A stretch of DNA of 7,952 nucleotides from Bordetella parapertussis (GTDB lineage Bacteria; Pseudomonadota; Gammaproteobacteria; Burkholderiales; Burkholderiaceae_C). The notes beneath the pieces are model-generated. The model was not told the DNA's origin, did not search any database, and saw only the letters and a program-made list of their open reading frames with translations. Both the position numbers and the translations under genes were made by a program. The DNA is taken from NCBI GenBank assembly GCA_945871945.1, contig CAMBXY010000065.1, positions 1 to 7,952 on the forward strand. Reading direction: 5' to 3'. Positions 1-5,386 of this stretch are shown here, one piece after another; within the stretch, counting starts at the first letter, position 1, and every line of letters begins with the position of its first letter.

Positions 1-1157
1 CGGCGCGGGCTGGATTGGTGAATCGCCTTGGCAAAAAACTCTTTGCCGCAGCCCGTTTCACCCAAGAGCAACAGGCTAATAGGTGTGGGCGCTAACTTGG
101 CGGCGTGGGCAATTTGAGCGTCAAGCTCGGGGTCGCCGCCAGACAAGGCGCAAAGCGGCGCGGGGATCAAAGCGGCTTTGTCATTTGCCGAGCTTTGTGT
201 AGCGATGCCAAGGGTTTTGCGCGGTGCAGAAGCTTGCATGAAAAGCAGCCGTTGGTCGACAACAGTGGTCACGGTTTGTCGTGCATACGCGCTTTTGAAT
301 AAGAAGCCTGCCAAATCAGTGCCGCCAATTTCAAGCAAGCTGTCTAGCTTGGCGCCCAGCAAACTTGGGGCTGTCGGGGTTTGAAAAAACTCCAAGGCTC
401 GGCGGTTGTGGCCAATCACCTCGGCACGCTCGTTGAGCGCCAGCAATAATTCGGGATAAACCTCCAAAAAATGGGGTGCTGATGCCAAGCGCAACACCCA
501 GTGATCTGAAAATTGGTTCAGAAAATAGGCGTTTTCAATTTGATGGGTGTAAATACGCACCAACTGCAGTGCAAAGTGCTGACTTTGCTTTTGCTCGGGT
601 GAGTGCAGTGCCGACAAATCCAGCACCGCTTGTATGGTTCCGGTGGGTCCATAAATAGGGGCGGCCGTGCAGGTGAGGGGGATATGCATGGCATCGAAGT
701 GATCGGCTTGGTGTACCGTCAAACTTTGACCGGTAGACAAACATGTGCCTACGCCATTGGTGCCGGCAAATTGCTCGCTCCACACAGCGCCAAGATATAA
801 GCCGGTTTTGCGCAAACTGGCATCCATTTGCAAGTCGCCAATGAAATCCACGGTGACGCCTTTGGCGTCGGTCAACAAGACCACATAACCCAGGCCTGAC
901 ACTTGTTGGTAGAGCGTCTCTAGGCCATAGCGGGCAACCCGCATAAGCCCTTCGATTTCGTCTTGGTGTTCGCGGTAGCGCTCATGCGGCAAGATGACCG
1001 CCTCTTGCATGCGCGTGGGGTCGAGTTTGTGGTCACGCACGCAGCGCAACCATGACTGGCGAATGACATCATCATGCGCAAGCGCTGCGTCATTAAGAGC
1101 TTGCTGTTGCGCTACTTGAAGAACCGTATCGATATGCGAGCGTTGCAAGGCATGCAT
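1..1157 (-). CDS. Sigma-54-dependent activator, AcoR/Fis type, partial (C-terminus beyond left edge)
   Basis: This is the N-terminal 385 residues of an enhancer-binding protein that would activate RNA polymerase carrying sigma-54. I translated it by hand from the ATG at 1157 and the frame stays open to base 1. An N-terminal GAF-like sensor spans about residues 55-185, with the AcoR-family signatures FAGTNGVGTCL (130-140) and LTCTAAPIYGPTG (161-173). A PAS-like segment lies near 225-310 (ALNERAEVIGHNRRALEFF). The AAA+ ATPase begins near 335 and contains a Walker A motif, GETGCGKE (366-373). The rest of the ATPase and the expected Fis-type helix-turn-helix are off the window. A GGGAG Shine-Dalgarno lies 10 nt before the start, and an in-frame stop at 1203-1205 excludes an earlier start. 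AcoR relatives often regulate alcohol, acetoin or glycerol catabolism, so control of the adjacent xox genes is a reasonable inference. The effector is unknown. Confidence 0.88.
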   Translation of the reverse strand, partial: MHALQRSHIDTVLQVAQQQALNDAALAHDDVIRQSWLRCVRDHKLDPTRMQEAVILPHERYREHQDEIEGLMRVARYGLETLYQQVSGLGYVVLLTDAKGVTVDFIGDLQMDASLRKTGLYLGAVWSEQFAGTNGVGTCLSTGQSLTVHQADHFDAMHIPLTCTAAPIYGPTGTIQAVLDLSALHSPEQKQSQHFALQLVRIYTHQIENAYFLNQFSDHWVLRLASAPHFLEVYPELLLALNERAEVIGHNRRALEFFQTPTAPSLLGAKLDSLLEIGGTDLAGFLFKSAYARQTVTTVVDQRLLFMQASAPRKTLGIATQSSANDKAALIPAPLCALSGGDPELDAQIAHAAKLAPTPISLLLLGETGCGKEFFAKAIHQSSPR

Positions 1158-1335
1158 GGAAAGATTGCTCCCGATGAATATCCATGTGGAAAAGACACTT
1201 TGTCACGCAGGAGACGTGGTTACCCCTGAGGGGCCAATTTAGTTCCTTCAGCCTTTGTGTGTCAATGCTCTTGAACCCTTTAGGGTTGACCACCATAACG
1301 AGGCAACAACCCTTGTGGGGGTGGAACCTGAATAT
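1158..1335 (-). other. Intergenic region between the SoxYZ/SoxH-like gene and the regulator
   Basis: This 178 bp gap has no convincing gene. It holds the candidate promoter at 1236-1265 and two short inverted repeats: AACCCT-TT-AGGGTT (1274-1287) and CCCCT-G-AGGGG (1223-1233). Neither is followed by a T-run on the minus strand, so neither looks like an intrinsic terminator. They could be binding sites for a dimeric regulator, but nothing in the sequence proves it. The gap is long compared with the overlapping junctions upstream and suggests the coupled operon ends at 1336. Confidence 0.5.
1236..1265 (-). promoter_or_regulatory. Candidate sigma-70 promoter for the regulator gene
   Basis: On the minus strand there is a perfect -35 hexamer TTGACA (1265-1260), an 18-nt spacer and a 4/6 -10 hexamer TAAATT (1241-1236). 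Transcription would begin near 1229, giving a leader of about 70 nt before the ATG at 1157. The perfect -35 is the main support; the spacer is slightly long and the -10 is poor. A separate promoter would let the regulator be made independently of the xox operon upstream. Confidence 0.35.
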
Positions 1336-3012
1336 TTACTGCTTTAACGCCTCTGGTGCCATCAAAAATTCTCTTTCAGTCTGCAAATACAACTGAACCA
1401 CATTGCGTGAATGCTGACTGTCATACTGGGCCCAATGGGCAAAAGCGGGTTGTCCACACGCCTTGTCCATGTCGATCAATGAGGTGCCTTGTTCTAGGTG
1501 TTGGTCCACACAAGTTTGTGCATCTTGCAAATAGACGCGCAACTGTTGCGCTTGCTCTGACCTGACCACCGGCCCGTGACCCGGCACCCACAGGCGTTGC
1601 CCCTCTTCCAGCCATGGCGACAGGGCTTTGAGCCATTTACCCACATTGGCATCGCGCAATTGAGGCACCTGTTCAGTCACCAGCCAAGCGCCCGCAAACA
1701 TAACGCCAGTTTGCTCATCCAGCACCGCCATAGCACCCGGCGAACCGGTGTGCCCTTCTGTCAATAGGCGCACGCCGCGACCGGTGTGACTGCTGTGTGA
1801 TGCACCATTCAACACCACGTCAACCGTTGGGATGCGGGTATGCGACATGGCGTCATGGCCAAAACGTTTTTGCAATTGTTCCAAGCATGTGGCACAACGC
1901 GCTTTCATTAGGCGCACCGCGTCTTGGTGCATATAAACAGGGATGCCAAGTTCTTGAAAAGCTGTTGCGCCGAAAATGAATTCATCTTTGGCATGGGTGA
2001 GAAGCAGTAGCTGAATCGGCAAAGAGGTGATATGGCGGACCTTGGCTATCAGGTCTTGACCCTGCGCCCAAGAAGCACCACTGTCAATCACCATCACGCC
2101 TTGCGGGCCGACAATAAAGCCGGCGTTACCACGATGGGCCGTTTGGTCACCCATCACCGCATACACACCAGGGGCTACGATTTGTACCGAGGATTGATCC
2201 AATGCTTGGCGGCCTTCAAAACGCCGCCCACTCGAGTCTAGGGCCAGCACACGGAGTACACCGGGTTTCAAACTTGGCAAACTGAACTCCAAGCTGGGGT
2301 TTTCACTGAGGGAGAAATCAACCTCGGCACTCAAGACCGGCTCACCATTGAATTGCACTTGAATGCTTTGAACATAATCCGCCGGAATATTCAAGCGCGT
2401 GTGTTGCTCCATCACAAAACCTGAATGGTTAGGGTGCTCCATACGCCAACGCACACGCCGCAGACCCTGACTGCGCGAGCCGGGGTCTACCTTGAAACTC
2501 ATGATGCCCAAGCGCTCCAGTGCCTCTTGCGCATCGATGGTGGCAGGGGCGGCGCAGCCGCCTGTGGCCTTGATAAAGCCTGTGGCCATGAACAACTGTC
2601 CATCCGAGGTTTCAGCAACCACACGAATATGCGTATAGGCGTCAATGCGGATACGGGTTTCAAAATTTACCGGCATGCCCAAGGCTAAAAATTGAATTTT
2701 GGCGGCTAAAGGTGATGGGTTGGCGTCCGCAATCAGGTAAAGGGTCTGCACCGAGCCCGATGCCGGGCCCGCCACCACTTGTACCGGCACAAAAGCAGAA
2801 TCCAAGGCCCGCGCCGGTACTTTGAGGGTTAAAAGTTGGGAACTGGCTTGTTGAATCGGCCTCTCGCCAAACAAACTTTGCCGCACACGTTGCCACACCA
2901 CGCTGTCTTGCGGATCATCTTCGGGCAAGAAGGAATACGGTGTAGCCCAAGCAGAAGAGCCCAGCAGGATAAACAAGCCAAGGATGAGGCCGCATCGTGT
3001 CAGCCAACTCAT
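1336..3012 (-). CDS. Fused SoxYZ-like carrier and SoxH-like metallo-beta-lactamase-fold protein (quinoprotein relay type)
   Basis: Exported protein of 558 residues. A signal peptide ends near residue 23 (AWA/T). Residues about 35-165 resemble SoxY and end in ATGGCAAP, with Cys153 at the position of the SoxY GGCGG carrier cysteine. Residues about 178-268 resemble SoxZ (MEHPNHSGF, then LSENPSLEFSLP). Residues about 275-490 form a SoxH-like metallo-beta-lactamase fold: VMVIDSG (307-312), the CATC pair (373-376), EGHTG (His421) and PGHGP (His479). The expected HxHxDH zinc motif reads HAKDEF (340-345), and the later FxGD aspartate is Ala442, so at most a weakened metal site remains. Related carrier and hydrolase proteins are known beside PQQ dehydrogenases, usually as separate genes as far as I know; their biochemical role is unsettled. 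The start at 3012 is chosen because it gives an ATGA overlap with the upstream gene and a clean signal peptide; an ATG at 3042 would extend the overlap and spoil the leader. Confidence 0.85.
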   Translation of the reverse strand: MSWLTRCGLILGLFILLGSSAWATPYSFLPEDDPQDSVVWQRVRQSLFGERPIQQASSQLLTLKVPARALDSAFVPVQVVAGPASGSVQTLYLIADANPSPLAAKIQFLALGMPVNFETRIRIDAYTHIRVVAETSDGQLFMATGFIKATGGCAAPATIDAQEALERLGIMSFKVDPGSRSQGLRRVRWRMEHPNHSGFVMEQHTRLNIPADYVQSIQVQFNGEPVLSAEVDFSLSENPSLEFSLPSLKPGVLRVLALDSSGRRFEGRQALDQSSVQIVAPGVYAVMGDQTAHRGNAGFIVGPQGVMVIDSGASWAQGQDLIAKVRHITSLPIQLLLLTHAKDEFIFGATAFQELGIPVYMHQDAVRLMKARCATCLEQLQKRFGHDAMSHTRIPTVDVVLNGASHSSHTGRGVRLLTEGHTGSPGAMAVLDEQTGVMFAGAWLVTEQVPQLRDANVGKWLKALSPWLEEGQRLWVPGHGPVVRSEQAQQLRVYLQDAQTCVDQHLEQGTSLIDMDKACGQPAFAHWAQYDSQHSRNVVQLYLQTEREFLMAPEALKQ

Positions 3013-3383
3013 CGCAGGCTCGCAGAGGGGACAATGAAACACGCTTTTTCAGCTTGCTTATTGATCTGCTTGAATCGGGCGAAAGGTGCTTTTAAGGATT
3101 CGTTGTCGCGCATTCCGTTGCCGCGTTCGCCTGCGATGGTCATGGCATTGGCAATCGTGCTGAGCTCCACGTACTCAGCAAAGCTCAGTTGAGCTGCAAC
3201 CTCATCCAAAGCACAAGCGCATTTGTGCAGCATTTCGTAGAAGGGGCCTTGGTGTTTCTGCATACAGGCTTGTACCCCCAACACCCGCTCTGCGGTGGGA
3301 AAGTCATTGGCGTTGGCGCTGGCACCTGAGGCCATGAGCATCAATAACAGCAAACACATGGGGGATGGTTGAAGCATGGTCAT
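3009..3383 (-). CDS. Small secreted four-cysteine protein of the xox operon, function unknown
   Basis: I do not recognise this 124-residue protein. It has a clear signal peptide (MTMLQPSPM, a leucine/methionine-rich core, then ASGASA/NA at about residue 23), so the mature form is about 100 residues in the periplasm. The mature part has exactly four cysteines: Cys40, Cys55, Cys57 and Cys115, with the central HKCACALDE motif. This suggests two disulfides or a small metal or redox site. The rest looks helical and charged; there is no CxxCH haem site. The ATG at 3383 forms an ATGA overlap with the stop of the upstream gene, and the TGA at 3009 overlaps the start of the next, so it is translated in lockstep with both. 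An ATG at 3419 in the same frame is unlikely because it would lie inside the upstream gene and bury the signal peptide. Confidence 0.75.
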   Translation of the reverse strand: MTMLQPSPMCLLLLMLMASGASANANDFPTAERVLGVQACMQKHQGPFYEMLHKCACALDEVAAQLSFAEYVELSTIANAMTIAGERGNGMRDNESLKAPFARFKQINKQAEKACFIVPSASLR

Positions 3384-4075
3384 AAAGAGGCCCCGTCTAG
3401 TAGCAAGGTCTCTTGCCAAACTGTTTTCATTTCTGTGGGGCTTTTAACCCAACTGCGAATGGCCACGACCGCGCCAGGCACTTGACTGGAGACGGTAAAA
3501 ATATAGTGCTTGTCAGCCCATTGCTCAAAACGACTGCGCAGGGGGTCGTCAGCAAATGGAACGATTTCAAACTCCAAACCCACGACGGGTTGACCTTTGA
3601 AATGAAGCTTGACCTTGCGCTCGCTTGCGTTGAGTGACAGCGCTTTACGGATGCGACTGCGAAAATAGTTGCTTTTCCCACTGGTCAGGCGTTGCATATC
3701 GCGGATATCGCGCTCTAAAAAATAAAGAATGACGGGGTTTCCTAAGACCTCTTCTGGGTCGGGTAATTGAAGGCGTCGCTCGCCCGATAAAAACTGTATT
3801 TTTGTAAGGCAACAGCCGCCCTTTGGCGTGGCTTTGATGCCCAGTTGCACCCTGTCGTCAAAGCTCTGCTCTAAGTTGCCGGATTTTTGAAATTTGTAGC
3901 TCAACTGGCTAGGCAACTTCAGTGCTTGCAAATGCGGCTTCATAAACAACTGGGTTTCTGCGTTGGAAAAGTCGTCTGCAGCCCACACATTGGGCGACAA
4001 CAAAAGCCACAGCGACATCAGCAGGCTCGCCCGAAAACTGGCGCAACGATTTTCAGGGCCGCGTCGTGGCTGCAT
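3380..4075 (-). CDS. Secreted protein of the xox operon, function unknown
   Basis: I cannot name this 231-residue protein. A signal peptide with a basic N-region (MQPRRG) and a hydrophobic core ends at NVWA/ADD, about residue 32, predicting a soluble periplasmic product. Visible landmarks are a vicinal cysteine pair in KGGCCLTK (Cys88, Cys89), a central segment with PVILYFLERDIRDMQRL (about 104-120), SNYFRSRIRKAL (135-146), and a beta-rich C-terminal part (HFKGQPVVGLEFEIVPF). There is no haem motif and no known catalytic signature. The start at 4075 is chosen over the ATGs at 4102 and 4099 because GGAGG sits 6 nt before it, while the earlier pair has no Shine-Dalgarno. With this start the gene overlaps xoxJ by 23 bp; its TGA overlaps the next ATG. 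Its place inside the coupled block implies a role with the XoxF system, perhaps in assembly, cofactor handling or the carrier relay. Confidence 0.78.
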   Translation of the reverse strand: MQPRRGPENRCASFRASLLMSLWLLLSPNVWAADDFSNAETQLFMKPHLQALKLPSQLSYKFQKSGNLEQSFDDRVQLGIKATPKGGCCLTKIQFLSGERRLQLPDPEEVLGNPVILYFLERDIRDMQRLTSGKSNYFRSRIRKALSLNASERKVKLHFKGQPVVGLEFEIVPFADDPLRSRFEQWADKHYIFTVSSQVPGAVVAIRSWVKSPTEMKTVWQETLLLDGASL

Positions 4076-4922
4076 GGGGCGCCTCCAATACAGGAACATC
4101 AAAAGATTTCAATATCGCAAGAATTTGCGCTTGCTGGGATTGGATAACGGTCTCGATCTGCGCTTTCCATAAGGGTTCACCATGACGTATGCCCATGGCC
4201 ATATCGAACTCCATGGTCAGTCCTGGCTCTGAGCGCACAGGAACCACACGCAAGGCGTGTGCCTTCGTGCGCTTGGCAAAGTAAGCAGCCATAGGCCCCC
4301 AAACCAAGGCAACGTCAATTTGGCGCTGCACCAAATCGTGTTCGATGATGCTGCCCGGGTACTGGTCGGGGTCAGCGCTGAGCATTTTGTAGGGTACGCC
4401 GCTGTCGAGTAATCCATGTTGGCTTAGCCAAGCCGACGCTGGCGAACGGTCGTACACCCCGATGCGCAATTGACGTAAAAACCCTGCATCTAGTTTTAAA
4501 AAGTCTTCAACACTTTGAACCCCGTCTAAGCCCGCGCCCGTTGGGAATACCAAAGCGTAAGAAGAGCGGTAATAGGCATGGGTGGTAGCGACTTGATCAA
4601 AACCCAAAGGAACCCCCATCACAATGTCACAGGGGTAGTCTTGCGTGGGCAGTTTGTATCGCAGCGTATTGCGGATAAATCCCATGCGCTGCGGAAAACT
4701 GTAATAGGTGACCGGCACCCCCAAGGCTTGCGCCATAAGTTTTGCAATATGGTTTTCTATTCCCTCTCCATTGGTGTTGGAGAACGGCATGTTGTTGGGG
4801 TCTTGGCATACTCTTAAAGCGGTTTGTCCATTGGCCAGTGATGTCGCGCTGTTGGCTTGCGCATAGGCAAGACCCGATGACAGGCACAGGGCCATGACAG
4901 TCAAGGCCCACCTGTGTCTCAT
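4053..4922 (-). CDS. xoxJ: XoxJ/MxaJ-like periplasmic binding protein of a methanol dehydrogenase system
   Basis: This 289-residue exported protein is of the solute-binding-protein fold that accompanies PQQ alcohol dehydrogenases. The signal peptide is residues 1-21 (LAYA/QA). The family signature LRVCQDPNNMPFSN is at 36-49, followed by GIENHIAKLMAQALG and a second landmark, YPCDIVMGVP, at 96-105. Cys39 and Cys98 are the only cysteines and probably form a disulfide. The C-terminal lobe contains QIDVALVWGPMAAYFA (201-216), typical of the family. In this family the protein is thought to help activate or mature the dehydrogenase rather than feed a transporter, and no ABC permease or ATPase gene lies nearby. 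Its ATG overlaps the TGA of the cytochrome gene (ATGA, 4922-4919) with no strong Shine-Dalgarno, which argues for translational coupling. Length is normal. Confidence 0.9.
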   Translation of the reverse strand: MRHRWALTVMALCLSSGLAYAQANSATSLANGQTALRVCQDPNNMPFSNTNGEGIENHIAKLMAQALGVPVTYYSFPQRMGFIRNTLRYKLPTQDYPCDIVMGVPLGFDQVATTHAYYRSSYALVFPTGAGLDGVQSVEDFLKLDAGFLRQLRIGVYDRSPASAWLSQHGLLDSGVPYKMLSADPDQYPGSIIEHDLVQRQIDVALVWGPMAAYFAKRTKAHALRVVPVRSEPGLTMEFDMAMGIRHGEPLWKAQIETVIQSQQAQILAILKSFDVPVLEAPHAATTRP

Positions 4923-5296
4923 GGCATGGGTACCACTTTGGCACGGAGAATCGTGCCGTCAGAGCGACCTTTGAGGTAGGCGTATAAATGGTCTATGTTG
5001 CTCATCACCTGCAGGTTGGTGCCAAAGCTTTGCATGCCTTTGTCTAAACGACCATCGCGCAAAGTGATGATGAACTCTTCTTTGGTGAGTGTTTTCAAGC
5101 TGCTGAGCAGCGATGGGCCGACCATGCCCTCTTGGTTTGCACCGTGGCACCGGTCACACGCTGCTGCGCGCCAAGTTTGAAAACCTTTCATTGTGTTTTC
5201 GTCTACTTTGTAGCCATCAGTCACGGTGTAGAGCGGTGTTTCTGCTAACGCAAGGCCCATTGTCAACACAGCAACAATGAATATTATTTTTCTCAT
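4919..5296 (-). CDS. xoxG: Small mono-haem c-type cytochrome, likely electron acceptor of XoxF
   Basis: Exported 125-residue cytochrome c. The signal peptide ends near residue 18 (LALA/ET). One haem site CDRCH occupies 47-51, and Met88 in DKGMQSF is the likely sixth ligand. The mature chain is only about 107 residues, clearly shorter than the methylotroph cytochrome cL proteins (MxaG and XoxG, generally well above 150 residues). It would take electrons from reduced PQQ in XoxF and pass them toward a terminal oxidase. The symbol rests on position, between xoxF and xoxJ, not on close sequence recognition. I choose the ATG at 5296 because it directly precedes the MRKIIF signal peptide; an ATG at 5329 would place the start inside the intergenic hairpin and add a non-leader-like MFAGGINRD. 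Only a weak AGAG-type ribosome site is present. Confidence 0.85.
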   Translation of the reverse strand: MRKIIFIVAVLTMGLALAETPLYTVTDGYKVDENTMKGFQTWRAAACDRCHGANQEGMVGPSLLSSLKTLTKEEFIITLRDGRLDKGMQSFGTNLQVMSNIDHLYAYLKGRSDGTILRAKVVPMP

Positions 5297-5318
5297 AATG
5301 TGATCTCTATTGATGCCC

Positions 5319-5356
5319 CCAGCGAACAAGCCCCCTGAATGGAAGCTGCTCGCTGG
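5319..5356 (-). promoter_or_regulatory. Two-tier mRNA hairpin between xoxF and the cytochrome gene
   Basis: Read on the minus strand, a perfect 7-bp outer stem (CCAGCGA with TCGCTGG) encloses a 2x3 internal loop (GC versus TGT). Inside it lies a second 7-bp stem (AGCTTCC with GGGGGCT, two G-U pairs) closed by the 5-nt loop ATTCA. The 38-nt element fills much of the 90-bp gap. No T-run follows, so it is not a standard intrinsic terminator. A processing or 3'-end-protecting structure that keeps xoxF mRNA more abundant than the downstream genes is the likeliest role. The pairing is seen directly; the function is inferred. Confidence 0.55.
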
Positions 5357-5386
5357 TTGAATAAGTGCAGTTATTGGTAAAGAGTG

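Noticed and set aside
1223..1237. GG-N10-GT resembling a sigma-54 element before the regulator
   Set aside because: The -12 dinucleotide is GT rather than GC and the surrounding bases do not match TGGCAC/TTGC.
1274..1287. AACCCT-TT-AGGGTT as an intrinsic terminator of the operon
   Set aside because: The stem is short and AT-capped, and the following minus-strand bases (TCAAGAGC) are not T-rich.
1093..1296. 67-aa minus-strand frame overlapping the regulator start
   Set aside because: It is out of frame with the long regulator frame, shows no domain, and covers the promoter gap.
4076..4102. ATG pair at 4102/4099 as start of the 231-aa protein
   Set aside because: There is no Shine-Dalgarno before it, whereas the ATG at 4075 has GGAGG at 6 nt and gives a proper signal peptide.
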